Positions 36,101 through 51,100 of a DNA stretch of 64,000 nucleotides are shown here, piece after piece. The notes below the pieces were generated by a model. It did no database searches. It was not told the DNA's origin and saw nothing but the letters and a program-made list of their open reading frames with translations. Position numbers and translations under genes: made by a program. The stretch lies in NCBI RefSeq assembly GCF_000327385.1, contig NW_008710049.1, positions 1,987,079-2,051,078 on the forward strand, written 5' to 3'. Each line of letters begins with the position of its first letter. Position 1 is the stretch's first letter. Origin of the DNA: Lottia gigantea (lineage: Eukaryota; Mollusca; Gastropoda; Lottiidae).

Positions 36101-39100
36101 TCGTATTGGATTTTTCTTGAAATCAGCGTTAATTTGAAAACTTGTCAGTTACTTTTGTTGAATGACAAATTAAATTATTCTATGCATTTTAAATCAAGAT
36201 TATTCAAGAAACTAGTTCGAACTTGCCTACTCTGTATTTCACTTTTGGTTATTGGCAATATGTCTTGCCGATACCGATAAAAAAAAACCAGGTGGGACTG
36301 TGGGACTCATGGAACCAAATCCACGGGCCCTACCATCATAGACAAAATACAAAATTTATATATAAGTGAGTGAAATAGCATTAACTACAGATTGAAAATA
36401 TTTAAATCTACGGACCCCATCCACTTATCTAGTTGAGTGACTGTAGGTTTTGAGGACAAGTCACATTAAGTAATAAACATAAACACGTCTATAGAGTCGA
36501 TAATTTGTATTTACGATAATGTTGAATGCATTAGGTTAAATGAAACAAATGTATTTGTCTATGGTTAAATATCATAAAAAGATCCTTAAAATTTAATGTT
36601 ATATTTTCTTAATATGGCAGTGTCAAACATGTTGTTGTACAATATAACTGGTTTCCAAATAATTATTATACATGTATTTACATATATCCCCCATTTTCAG
36701 GAAGTATTATCCAATTATCCAGTGGGAGTATTAAATAAGTCGGATATCATATAACAGTAATTTCCTTCTCGTTTGATCGTTAGTCCGAGAATTCTGAAGG
36801 TTATATTTTCTAGATGTTATTTGAGCAAGGAAGGAAATCTCTGATATCATTGTAATTTCCGATCTGTAATTTGATGTGCAAGATTCTCCGAGATATTAAC
36901 CTTGAACATTTGTTGTTTAGGGTCTTACTGACTATTTCATGTACAAAAACATGGATAAAATGTGTCGATTTCTTCTGAAATAAAAAATTACAAGAAAAGA
37001 AAATACCCTTATAGAAACAGACGTACTTCAAATTTAAACAATTTATATATCTGTTTGAGATTTCCATGAACTATAATCCCGTGTGTAAATACGATATTTA
37101 GCCAGTGAAATCCGACTTTGACTAAGAATAGTTTTTTTGTTTGGACATTGTTGGAATGGTGTGTCCAGATGTTGTATTGAATCGTCTCAATTGAACATAA
37201 AACATGGTTAACGAAACGAAGTTTTGCTGCTTTTGTTCAACATTCATAATTCAGCACCTGATGGTACTTCTCTTTAGAGGAGCTCACTACTATACAACTT
37301 TTACTCTCGATAATGCCATACTTTTATTTGGACGAGATTCTGATTAACGGAATTGTCTTGCTTGTACGGATTTGTATTCAATATTCATCAAAAATAATAA
37401 TGGAAATCTTGTTTTCTGACAATGATTGTCAAACTATGTAATACAATGAAAAACATTCTGATTGTTATGAATATAGAATCACAGTAATAACTATAAACTA
37501 TAACATCAGTTCCAGCTGATACATATCATGGTTTTATGGAAATCAGGAAGTATGTTGATTGCAGTCATACCTTATATGGAAATGAAATACATACCAGTAA
37601 TCTCAGATCATTTGACATTTAATTCCTAGGAGATCTGTGACATTGTATAGTATGTAAACATTAAAAGCTAGCGTAGTTTGTTTATTATTTCCTTCGAGGG
37701 CGAATGTCAGCTATCAGCTGACCTACTTCTGATCATCGAGTTAGGTTGTGTGAACAAATTTGATTTGCCATGGGGATTATTAAGCCCTTTTGAGCTAAAC
37801 AGGATAGCAAATTTCCAATGATATGTATTCTATACAAACAATTGAGTATCACCTGATCAATTTATGCAGGTTTTTATATGTTATAGCACATTTGTTGTCA
37901 TTTAAAGAACATTAAAAATAACGTCAAGGTAATTGGAAGGTTGAATTAGTTTTTCATGGTATAGGTCTACAATTGTTTTTGTTGTTTTTTTTTTCATTTC
38001 GTGGCTTTATTAATCTATTCTGTATTGTACAAAGTGACCTTAATATTCTAATTACCTTTCATTGTTGATTCAAGAGAATACGATCTATTAGAGCCAGCAG
38101 CAAATCTTTTCATGATTATTAAATTTTTTTCATGAAAATAAAATAATTTCAAAGACATGATAATAGTTTCTAATTGGCTTTAGGCTAAGTTCATCTCTTT
38201 TTCAACACGACAGAGTTCCGGTTACTTAATAAACCATTGTCATTATTTTCCTCCCTGTAAAGACTGAAATCTCTATTTTAAGCATATTGTTCAGGATGTA
38301 CATTCTTGGAATCATTTCCTTCAGGCTCTTGGACACAAAAATAAAATAACAAAATAATATCAATTACAGATGAAAAAATAGACTTTTCTTTCATTTTCAT
38401 AAATTAAGAGAAAAGTATTACAATGTTTATAAGATTTCTTTGTCGTGTCAAGGTGGTACATACAATGTTTCATTACGCCATCACACGCCGGAGTTTGGAC
38501 ATTTGGACGACCTATGGCGTGTATGATGCCACAGAGCAGGTAGTTAGTCTATGTGGGTTGAACGAAAGGTGACTAAATGGACGCACAGGTCGCTGGAAAA
38601 TGGATGGAGACCCGAGTGACTAAGGAAGCACATTGTTGTATAACATATATGTTTCTTGTGTTGTATTTGCATGTCTTTTTAATTCGCAAAACCTTGTACA
38701 ACTGTATGATAATACATTATTGTCTGAAGGTCCCCTTACACCATTACCAGTTGCCTATGGTTGCGAATATTGAAAGTCGACACTGGTGATCGCTATGATG
38801 TGAGCCACTTTATATCGTGTTTTGGCTCTGCTTAAAATAAACTCTAGGTTTCTTTAGTCAAGAAAGTTGGTATACTAGATAATTAAAATACATAACAGAT
38901 TTACTAATATGGTAAAGGTTATAAATTGATTGCCTGCTAGGATATATTAGTAATTGGAATTCAGTTATTCAGTATCTAATTACAATATGCCATTCACAAG
39001 ACGAAAAATTACAACGGAACATTACTAGTCAAAGTTCTAACGTAACGTTTCTTGTATCTATTAGATGTATGTGTTCCAGAACGTCCTAACCACTGGTATA

Positions 39101-42100
39101 GATGTAAAAATATCGTGTTTTATTAATAGATTATATATTTGAGTCCTTTGTCGTTATTTCCTTATATAGTGATGGACTCTTATGAATATTGCTTCTCTAT
39201 ATCTCAATTAATTAATTGTGTCACATTCTGTTGGCGTTTGAAATCTATGCTATGTGATCAAAGATCCTTTGAGATGGCAGCATGAAATATTAATTTCTTC
39301 ACGTCTAAAAGGACATGAATCTGTTTGATCTTATGTAGGATGAGTACTTTGGAACAATGCTATGCTAACATGGGTTCCCATTTTTACATGCTAGTAGCCT
39401 ACATTGATGAGTGCAGAGACATAAAATTTAGTGCCACGGGAGGAAAAAATACCCTTTTTTAACTTCCGTAACATGATACCGTTATTTGTTTAATTCATAT
39501 TAACTCGCAGCTAGTGACCTCTGGGGAGACTCGGACATGGTAACCGTGGAATGTAAACCAGTAAATTACGAGGTCAATCTTTATCAATTATTAATATTAA
39601 TTTGCGATATTGAAGGAATATTAATCCATGAAATAAACTAAATATAATCTGTATTAAAAACTCAACCCTAATTATCTTCGATTAATCAATAAAATGAAGC
39701 TCAGTGTAACACATTATACTTTATATAATATTTTTAAGGTCTAACTTTACTGTCGGATTTCCAAGGATTTGTCACTTTCAATATTTTGAGATTTTACATG
39801 TTTATGTCGGAGCTGTTACCAGTACGGAATAACGTGGTAATCAGAAAGGAAAAGGCTTATAACTGTGTTCAATCCAATTAGAGTTACGTGGTTTGTATTC
39901 CCACAAGGTTTGACTAGACTGTCCCTTTAAATTTTCGATGATGACTTGCTGCAATATATTAAACGATATCTCATCGACTGATTTCATTTCCATTAGGTTA
40001 GTATCTAATATTACACGTGGGTCGTGTTTGCAGGTCGGGAATACCTTTTTTTAATGGACGATGTACGTGTGCGTCGGCAATATTAACATATATCAAACGT
40101 GAATATGATGAAAGGGATAAGGAATCAATAAGTGGGTTGTACAGTTTGTATGTATCCTACATCCACGTAGTTGTTACAGTTATAAAGAGAGACACACAGG
40201 AGAGTTTCTACTGAGTTCATCGATACCGAGATAAACTATTGAATTTTTTATTTTCTTCTATTGTATATTGATGAGAAACCGGGTCACGATTTATAGTGTT
40301 AGTGTTTATATGAAGTAATTAGTGTTACAACTATATAACATAACAATCAGAGGTTCTATAATCATATTCAACTATTGAATTCTATTCAATATTATCCCAT
40401 TTTGAAGGAAAATTTAGCCAGGGGATTATAATTAACATGATTGCCTCAGAGATTTAAGTGGGACCCGAGGAACGAAGTTACTTTGTGTCAGTGAATTGAT
40501 CTGGATTCGAAGAACTTGAATAGAAATGAAGTTTCAGTAGGTTATTTCAGTGGTTATTGTACTAATTATACTGGAAGAAGCTTAGTTATAATAATCGTCT
40601 GATCACAGGGTATTAAGAGACACCTGTCGATACCAAAGAAACTCTACGATTGCACCTATCAACTCTGCTACGCATTAGGGCATATCTCGTAACTAATTAT
40701 ACAGCATAAAATCAATAAACCTAGAAAGTATATTTTAGTGGGTGTGTTTAGATAGAGTTGACTGTAGGAATCCTATCCCTTGCCATGTATAACTGTAAAT
40801 ATTTTAATACTTTATTTGGATATTGCTGTGACTTTCTGCTCAGAGTTACTGTACAGATGCTCTAGAGCAGCATAGGCATCGCAATTAAGTATGTCGTTCA
40901 ATGAACTGTGTTGTGTTTTGTTAGCACTTATTCCTTGTCAGCATTGTACCGAATAGTCGGAGCTGCTGTGTTGATGGTGAAAATGTTAGCATGTTAGCAT
41001 TCTGAGCAATTAATGTCAATCTTTTCGATTTGTGTACTAAAGTTAATGTTATCAACACCCACGAATAACTCAACTTAAGTAACAGGAAGTGACAATATCT
41101 TTTCTGAAGCACCCACTGGCATCGTTAATTAGTGCACCTGCCTTTGGAAGCTTACTGTGCATCAGCAGAATCGGACTATATTACAGACAATAGATAAATT
41201 CTGATCTAACTCATTATACATTGATCAATTGAATTAATATATCTATTGGGACCATCATGATCTCTCGCTTCGTTTGCTCTGACATGTAGCCTATTGCTAT
41301 GTAACGTGCAGCATCTAAATTTGAAAACAACGACTTCACTGAAGCAAATGTTCTGTACAGAATTTTGGTGCATTTTGTTATTTATTTAACAGACATTTAA
41401 TCGATTTTATTGATAAAAAGTGGATGATTTGTGGTCCCTGATCAACTTCCTATCTTCTATTTTTTTCTTCTCGTTCAGTGTATTGATTATAATAGACAAG
41501 GTTGATAATAACTTAATAACATTGGACACTTTCAAGACTGTAATAATCAGTCTTTTCTTTCATTTCCTCATAATGTTCTTCTCGCTGAACACATTGTAAT
41601 ATCGGTTTTCTGAACATATAGTGTTATTGGTTTGAAAGTAGTTCGGCGTATTCGATAATGTGGTTGAAATATCAATGTTATAGAGTAGGCTATAAGATGT
41701 GTCAAGCACTACTAAAAGTAAATTGTTTTTAAAGTAGATTGGTAGTGTGTATTTGTGTTTAGATCAGTTGATTACTATGTTTTCTAAGTAAATTGTTATG
41801 TTCAAGAAAATAAGAATATCAGTTCTAATTATGGACAAACAATTACCAAGAACTGCTCTGCTCTCTAATTGGCAGAAGTGTCTCATTTCTGCATCAGTAA
41901 AAACTGTATCTTGAAGGAACTTGAAGTTTTCTTTAATTCAAGCTGTTGGAAGAAGTTGGTCAACTAACTTAAATAGAATGTTTTATTACTGTATTTTACG
42001 TTAGTTCGGTGGAGATTGTCACTGTTGTATATTATTTTGTGTCAGTGAGTGGAAACTTCTTTTGAAACTAATTAAGTACGGAGAGGAACATTTCGGATTG

Positions 42101-45100
42101 TGTGCAGATGCGACAGGGATATCTCTACCGTTATGGTACATTACAAGCAGTAATGGAAAGGCATATATGAGTTTCTTCTTGAAACTTGACGATTGTACCT
42201 TAACGTAAGTAGATACTACAGACTTAGCATATATGCTTCAGAATTTACAAACATAAGTTATGTAAGAAATTTTGTTAAAGATAGTGCTATTGGGAGTAAC
42301 TTTTTGAAAATATCTGTTTATGCCCGTCAAGTTATTGTGATTTGATATTTTGTAACTTTATGAATAACCCACGATCGTTCAAACCAAATCTATGTCGTAA
42401 TTGACTGCTGCATCCTCTCAACATCCCTGGTCAAGTACCAATGAGTACCAGCAAACAGTGAAGTAATTTGGATAGGTTTGACCCAATAAAATCTATCCTT
42501 GTAATAGAACCAAAACATTCAAAGTGTTATTAAATTTTGTATAAATGTCTATTGGAATAATAATGACCGACATTAAAAGACAAATATTTCCACTCAATGC
42601 TTTTGGAGCTTCCTTTTAACTTTATTGTATAGTGGCAGTCGGTTAGAAAATGAAGAAAATGGCTTGTGCAAGGTAAGTGGTTTTTCTAAATAAAGATTTT
42701 GTCTCCTACCTTTGGTGGATTTACCGAAGAAACATTGTAAACAGAATAGAGCGATGGGCGGAAGAAGTAAATCAAAACTTATGAGAAGGAAATAAAAACT
42801 GAACTATATTGCTCTGGGAAAGATATATAAAAACAATTGATATTTCTATATGAATGGATCATTTGTGTATAGTACGTCATGTATATAACAATACAGAGTA
42901 GAACATTACGAATAACACCTTACTGTAATGATGATTATAATTCAAATGCACGATCAGGACCACGTTTTATGTGGAATGCATGTAAAAGGTGCTGACTCCT
43001 CGTTTATACGAAATCAAATATAATTTCTGCTACAAATTGTGCTTTCCTTGGTAAAACGTTATTGTCGCTGTCAAAGGACATATTTTCTCCAGAAACGAAA
43101 GTACAACGCAGAAAACTTACTCATACTCACTCCATACCCGTCTATATAAATAAAACAAGAAGGACAGTCTTGTGGGTGAACGGGGTTTAAAGTGATTGTT
43201 TTACTGTGTTCAGATAGGGGCATAGGGCATTGTTACATTGTTAGCTTCGACGTTTCACTGATTTGCATTCTATTTGATGTACATATCATAGTAGTTTTCT
43301 TGATGTTTACAGTCAGATTTAATGTTATCTTCCCAATCAGCGATGGACTGAGATGACTTACTGTTCAACATTCCAGGTAGCGCTTATGGAAAAGGAGTGA
43401 TGCATTGTGTACTTTAGATCGGCTTATACTTCTATTTATAGTCAGATTACAAACGATTACTCTAGAGAAATAGACTAGAGCAGTGTTTAATGTAAATAAT
43501 TGTGTTTTCTCAGGATGAAATATATCGATTAAAGATATAATTATTAAGAAAAATACAGTTATTAAGAAATTAGAACACCGGAAATAGAACCACGGTACCG
43601 GAAATATGTCATATCATTGAACAATGGTTCAACATCATGTACTTCCGGTATAGACCCTTCTAGATCAATAGCCCTTTTAACGACTTTATCCAAAGAAAAC
43701 AAAAGAAAACACTTTGATACATTGTAAGGAAAGTAGTACAACTATTGATCACTTGAAACTTTTATTTGAACTTCACGAATCTCCTCAAAAACTGTTTAAG
43801 ACATCTCCAATGTTTTGCTTTAAGCAGAAAGTTAAGGGTACATCTCATGTGAAGCTATTATGGACTTTATACTAATTCCTTGACTTCAATATTTACTTTT
43901 CTTGTGTCGTGAAAGTTTTTAAATGAAGATATTTGATTGGATTTTACTATAGCGAATACAGCCAATCAGAGACTTCGATAGAAAGTCTATGAACACAAAG
44001 TCATTACTATTACAGCCTTTCTGTCGAGGCATCAAATCGCTGCATTCCGTGATACACGAATGGTGGGTTTGTCAGTCAAGGTATAAATAAAGTTCGTAAT
44101 AGCTTGACAATGTAAAGTTCGTAACACCTTGACATTGTGAAGTTCGTAATAGCTTGACATTGTGAAGTTCGCAATAGCTTAACATTGTCAAGTTCGTAAT
44201 AGCTTGACATTGTGAAGTTCGCAATAGCTTAACATTGTCAAGTTCGTAATAGTTTGACAATGTAAAGATGACAATCATATGCCTTTAACTGTTTTTGACA
44301 AGCGTTTCATCAAGAAACTCACCAGAAAAAGTTTGGCTTAATTGCCTCCTTTATTGTATGAAATATGACCAAAATATTTCTCTCTTCTTCCGAATATTCA
44401 ACGCATTTTTCAATTGCATATTCGCCCCTATTGGTTTATCTTCCATATATTTTTGATGGAATAAAATGTGTTTTAAGGGGTTTTATGATGTTGGATAGGA
44501 CTATCATCCTTTGCAGAACATATTTAAAGATGGCAACTTTTCGAATATTTTATTATTAGTAGAAAAGAGAAAAGAAAGATAGTTGAGAAAACTCGTCTAC
44601 CCTTTTTGATCTTAAAATTTTTCTCCTGCTGTCATCATATCAATAGCATAGTATTGTGTTTGCCCTCGAGTTTAATTTCACATTCATTGACATTATAATA
44701 TGTATCTGATGTATCACTACCATCAGAATATTAAGTCAGCAGGCGTATACAACACTTCCGAAGGTCGTTTAAGTCTAGATAAAGTAAAAAATTTTAGGGC
44801 AATAATAAGAGATTTGGGAGAAGACAGATAATGTCATCTTTCCGGTGAGAGGTTTTCAAACTGGCATTTCTCGTCTGTCTATTATCCATTAGTATTAAAC
44901 ACCAGACTTTAATTCCACCATTGTTACCATTTCATCTTTCATTCTTCTCTTTTAAACCTCAAATAATCCGTCTACTACCACTTCCGTTTAATTTATTTTT
45001 ATTGTCCATTGATATAGGTCACGGTGATTTCACTTGACCTAGCCTGACGTGTTTATGCTGTTGGCAGCCAATAGAACAAAGTAAAGAAACCAATGGTTGA

Positions 45101-48100
45101 TATTTGCTGTTTTATTTGTCACGACCGATTATATCATCTTCCATTGTGACAAAGTCTGACACATATTAGTTATAATGGTTTAATGGTGTTTCTTTTGTCT
45201 CGAATGTTTCATATATCAACAACAGACACGATGGGCCTTGAAATGTTTGTTTCTCCTCAATTTTAGTGGAAATTTTTTACTTCCTGTTTCATTCAGTACC
45301 ATTAAGAGATATAGTTTTATCAGTTAAAGAGCTATGTGTAAGCTATTGATAGACTTATAAAGATTGGACAGCATGAGACTAAAGACACACTTTCTTAGTT
45401 TCGTTATGCTTTAATATCTCCTGTTTTTCTTTTTAGATGGCATTTGATTGCAAACTGTTGCTAATATAGTGATGTAGTCTTAAGATAAAACGACCTTTTG
45501 ACCTCTACTAAATTAATTATCAAGGAAAGCAATGAAAGGGAAGGCAAATCAATTGTTAATGACGAATAAGACTTACTACTTTGGCACCAGACTGATGCTA
45601 ATAATGGTACCCGTTATTTCAGACAGAAGACTATTATGTGATAATGAGTATAACCTGTTTACTGTACTTAATACAATAATTGAACGTATTATACGTAGCA
45701 TAGCCAACCTACCTTCATAACAAATTAATTTGGTTGCCATAAGATAAGATGTTCGCTGGTAAACGAGCACGTTTCACCGATTAAACTATTAACCATGGTG
45801 AGTCCCTCTAGGACAACATTAAAAGTGAGTTTGCTCATTAAACTTCTCACATTGTTTGTTCCAAACTAATTGAGAGAACGTCGTGAACAATAACAAAATG
45901 TACAGATTTATCCTATTTGTCTATGGTGCATATTGATTCTCGAAAAAAACTTTTGACATTAGAAGGTGGAATATGACCTAAAGTATCACTTTCTGACTTG
46001 CTGAATAATTAATATAGAGTATTCCAATATTACACATCACCAACGATAGAAAAAAAAATAGTGTTGACATGCAAGTGAGATGAGCAGCTCAGAAATTAAG
46101 AGTTCGAGGACATGTTGACTGGTATCAGTATATGGTAGATATTATATCTATGATAGCTGACAAGCACTAAAGGAATGGTTTTTATCAGGAACTATACAGA
46201 CTCTGCAACCTTCAGTGACTATGATATCTAATATTTAATGTTGAAAACAGTATGTTTATATATCTTACCATCTCCCTATATAGCAAATGTAAATGTCAAA
46301 ACATTGGTAGAGGATCGTCTCTTTGTAAGTTTATCTAGAATTTAATAAATTTATTTCATATCAACTTCAGTTCAGACTTCATGTTGTATATATATTTAGT
46401 TGGCTTAATAGTAAGTCGTATATTTCAGTGTCTGATCTCCAAATTTTGTCTGCAGTGTGCAGCGTTTAGGCTTACTCTTTTCGTTGACTCGTGGCCTTGT
46501 CAATATTATCTATGGTGGCTATTTAGCACATTTAATGTCTATCTGGTTGATTTTGTCCTGGAAATGTAGCGAACACGTTCTTACGCATCTTCCGTTTATT
46601 GTCCCATCTGATAGACTTGACCGTTTCCCCCATCATCCAAATTCTGACCTCGCCTAGTAAGTATGTTTGGGGCGTAAAGTACTGTACGCACTGGCAACAT
46701 TTTCAGCAACATGTTGCCCAGATGCCATGTTGTCGAAAATGTTGTTATAGATGCCATGTTGTCGAAAATGTTGTTATAGATGCTATGTTGTCGAAAATGT
46801 TGTTATAGATGCTATGTTGTATAAAATGTTGTTATAGATGCTATGTTGTAGAAAATGTTATAGATGCTATGTTGTAGAAAATGTTGTTATTGATACTATG
46901 TTGTAGAAAATGTTATAGATGCTATGCTGTAGAAAATGTTATAGATGCTATGTTGTAGAAAATGTTGTTATAGATGCTATGTTGTAGAAGATGTTGTTAT
47001 AGATGCTATGTTGTAGAAAATGTTATAGATGCTATGTTGTGGAAAATGTTGTTATAGATGCTATGCTGTAGAAAATGTTATAGATGCTATGCTGTGGAAA
47101 ATGTTGTTATAGATGCTATGCTGTAGAAAATGTTATAGATGCTATGCTGTAGAAAATGTTATAGATGCTATGTTGTAGAAAATGTTATTATAGATGCTAT
47201 GTTGTAGAAAATGTTGTTATAGATGCTATGTTGTAGAAAATGTTGTTATAGATGCTATGCTGTAGAAAATGTTATAGATGCTATGCTGTAGAAAATGTTA
47301 TAGATGCTATGTTGTAGAAAATGTTGTTATAGATGCTATGTTGTAGAAAATGTTACAGATGCTATGTTGTAGAAAATGTTGTTATAGATGCTATGCCGTA
47401 GAAAATGTTATAGATGCTATGCTGTAGAAAATGTTATAGATGCTATGTTGTAGAAAATGTTGTTAACAGTTATGGGAAAATGTTGGCGAGTAATCTCCTC
47501 ACTCACATTGAGTCTGAAAGATTGGTGCTAATGGATCATCATGCAATATCTAGAAATAGATTTCTCAATAATTATTAAGTCGGACATTTGGAGGCCAAGT
47601 TAAAAAAAAGAATATTAAACTTAAGTACTTGCTACCTGTCATATAAAGAATATTAAGATTGACGTTAAATCGATATTGTAATATTTTTGTCTAATTTATT
47701 CCCTCTTTTAACCTCAATTTCTCAAATCTTCTTCAATGATATAGGGATAGCTCAGTTGGTGGCATATTGGATTGCCGTTCATTTACTGATGTAGGTTAGA
47801 TTCTGCCCAACGCACAATATACCTCTGATGCTTTTGAGAATGGACTAGATGTCTGCTCTCAAATACAAAACTTACTGTAATGAATGAGATGCCTAATGGC
47901 ACCATTATGGACCATTTCCATTAAATACCGATCGGTTTATCTTGACATTTCAATGATGTTTTCAGTTAGGCTTTTAGAACAAGTCAAAAGGTGTGTCACT
48001 GTGCCATGGCAATGATCGTATATATCAAGCTTATAATTGAATCCGATTTTGAAAGTTATTTTATTTTCCTCGGTAGTAAATTTAACCAGGCAATAATAAT

Positions 48101-51100
48101 AAAACATGCTTTAGGATTCTTGAAGAATAGTCATTAATAAGGAGGAATCTTCAAAGGAATGCCGAATTGTCAAACACAGTCTTATAGCAGCATCAGGTGC
48201 CCACGAGAATTGATACAATTAAGTCTAGTTGTCGGCACACACCATTTTAATGGATTTTAAAAATGGAATCAAGCTTTAAAGCGAATTCCTCACAGGACTC
48301 GTTTATTATCTATGGACTATTGCCTTTAATTGTGTTTCCAATTGGGTACAAGGTACGTAATCAGAATTAAACTAAAATCTCTCACTTTCTCTGAAGAAAT
48401 CTTGGGAGATTAGCAAGATGATGTTTTGACTGTATTCATAGTTAGATTATAATTATATCGTATTATTGACCTCGATACCATCTAACAGTTTCCGAGACGA
48501 ACCATGTAAAAACCATCCATCACACACCGTTCTTTTTCAAAGATAATAGCCTTTTTTCTTGAAGCAAGACTAAATATAGAAAGTCATTAAGAACTATATT
48601 TAAGGAATACATGTATATATGACGAATGTTAATAGATGTGCCTTATTTACTCGAGCTTATTTTAGATTCTGAATTCAAACAACTGACAGGCGGAAATCCA
48701 TTTCAGTGACAGTTTGAATCATTAAGTTAGTCAACAGTTGGCTTTGATAACAAATACAAAGAAATTGTGTGGTCGTGTCTGTCGACACTTCATTCTGGTG
48801 GTGTACAGACTCTTGAATCGGTTTTTTAACAAATACTTAACTCTGGTGGTGTACAGACACGTAACTCTGGTGATGTACAGACTCTCGACTCTGGTGCTGT
48901 ACAAGTTCTTGACTCTGGTGATGTACAAGTTCTTGACTCTGGTGATGTACAGACTCTCAACTCTGGTGGTGTGCAGACACTTGACTCTGGTGCTGTACAA
49001 ACTCTCAACTCTGGTGATGTATAGACTCCCAACTCTGTTTGTGTGCAGATGCAGAGAAATTGTGTGGTCGTGTCTGTCGACACTTCATTCTGGTGGTGTA
49101 CAGACTCTTGAATCGGTTATTTAATAAATACTTGACTCTGGTGGTGTACAGACACGTAACTCTGGTGCTGTACAAGCTCTTGACTCTGGTGGTGTGCAGA
49201 TTCTTGACGCTGGTGTTGTGCAGACTATCGACTCTGGTGGTGTGCAGATTCTTGACCCTGGTGCTGTGCAGACTATCGACTCTGGTGCTGTGCAGATTCT
49301 TGGCTCTGGTGCTGTGCAGACTATCGACTCTGGTGCTGTACAGATTCTTGGCTCTGGTGCTGTGCAGACTATCGACTGTGGTGCTGTACCGATTATTGAT
49401 TCTGGTGCTGTACAGGCTGCATACATTTGGCTCTAATTGTGTCTTATTTCCAATGAATGTTATTGTAAGGACTTATTTTCCAACCCTTGTCCACGTTAAC
49501 TGCACACTCATTGCAAGCTCAGATTATCCTTAGAAAGATTCTTGGTTTGTTGATTATATTTCCTTCGTACTTATTTTAATTTGAATCCAATATATATACC
49601 TTATCGACATTGACAGTAAATAAACGCCAGTATAATGGCTATTTCAATAACTATATAAATAATTAATAAAGAACTGGTCAGATATCTTCTCTAATTTACT
49701 CTTCTCACTCAATCTCGAGATTAAACTACCATCATTTCATCTTTACTGCTCAAAGGTTAATCAAACTCTAGTAATACGAGTATATAATAATACTTTTATA
49801 AAGAGACATTATCAACAAAGAAGATATAATATAGTAATAATGTGGAAGCTGATTCAAATCCTGTTCAGTCATCAGGTCATCCAGATGAAGTATCATAACA
49901 TGCGTTTATACAATTGTAATTGGTGCCTTCATTGTAAAACTGATCTGTGAAAGTGTGGTCACGATTTCCAAGTAATGAAATGAATCTAAAGAAGTTTTCA
50001 TAAAAAAAAATAATCCCTATCAGAAAGGTCCTTGTATATTAATAGCAGTTTTTGCTGTAGCGTCCACTTTTAGTCAAATTGCACTAACCACAGATGTCTG
50101 ACTGAAAATTGGAATGGCGCATCGATGCTATCAGTGTCTCCAACACACATAAAAAGTTTAGAAAACATCTTTACAATCCGTTAAAAAGGGAGTCGACTAC
50201 GAAAGACTCAACCAATATCAGTCTTTCACTGATTAGTGAGTGGAGTCTGTTCCATTTCACAGTTTTATAACAATTAATAACAAATCTGTTTGATCGATGT
50301 AATGAAACATTCATAAATGTACTAAATAACGCCAAATTCATCTTTTTTTCAGAGTGCAAGAATCAGACGGAAGTTTCTTTGAAAGTTTTACAGCTCTAGC
50401 ATGGCGCCAAGAAAATCGCAGACGACGAGCTGCTAGTGAGGTAAGACATCGATCATTACAGTCTAGGGAAATAGTTGAAAGCAAAAATGGTTACGTGTTA
50501 TAATTACTTTATTGACGTTCTGAGCTTTTCATTAAAATTAAACTGAGACTAAAACTGGATGATTACTGCTCTTCAGACTTCCTTCTCTCTTTAAAACTAT
50601 CAGGAGACATGGCTCTGTAATTGCCTGGTAAAATTAAGCATTAGATATTTCTTTTGAAGGCCACGAGTGATACGAAACTACGTATGGTTCTTGCAAGACA
50701 AACGTAGTTCACAACCATTTTGAATCTCTACCTCGACGTAATAAGTCGAATTTTGATCATATTTATAATATTTCAACAAAGCCTTCAAATCACATTTAAA
50801 TCTTTAGAAATGACTTCAAATGTGATTCTACAAAAAATTGGACTAATTATGTCGAGGAAGATTTTCAAAATGGTTGTAAACTACGTTCGGATGTGTTACT
50901 TATATGTGTTTCATATTTTAACATTTTTCATTCCTCGCCTTTTTTCATATGCAGAATGGACAATAGCGTCTGCGCTCACTAATATTTCTTACTAAAATAT
51001 TTATAGTCGTAGCTGTTCATGTACAGATTGTATCCAATGTATAAGCAATGTCGGACCCATTTTTACTTTGTATTAGAATATTGTCTTCAGATCTTACGTT

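Larger units (their letters stand above)
33149..50352. other. BAIAP3-like intron 1 (17.2 kb)
   Basis: The intron is bounded by GTAAGT and TTTTTTTCAG. From 33.15 to 43.6 kb I see only AT-rich non-coding DNA. The right part holds three minisatellites (44.1, 46.7 and 48.8 kb), a SINE-like copy (47743-47925) and small hairpins (38477-38531, 43600-43655). Confidence 0.7.

Noticed and set aside
38477-38531. Hairpin with GCCATCACACGCC arms
   Set aside because: Only a ~14-bp imperfect stem, with no repeat copies or context; left as a minor note.
47743-47815. Functional tRNA gene
   Set aside because: The A box is perfect but the B box is diverged and the cloverleaf stems do not pair; a SINE head fits better.
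48738-49533. Several long open frames on both strands
   Set aside because: They come from a 24-bp tandem repeat whose length is a multiple of three; no splice signals or non-repeat coding sequence surround them.
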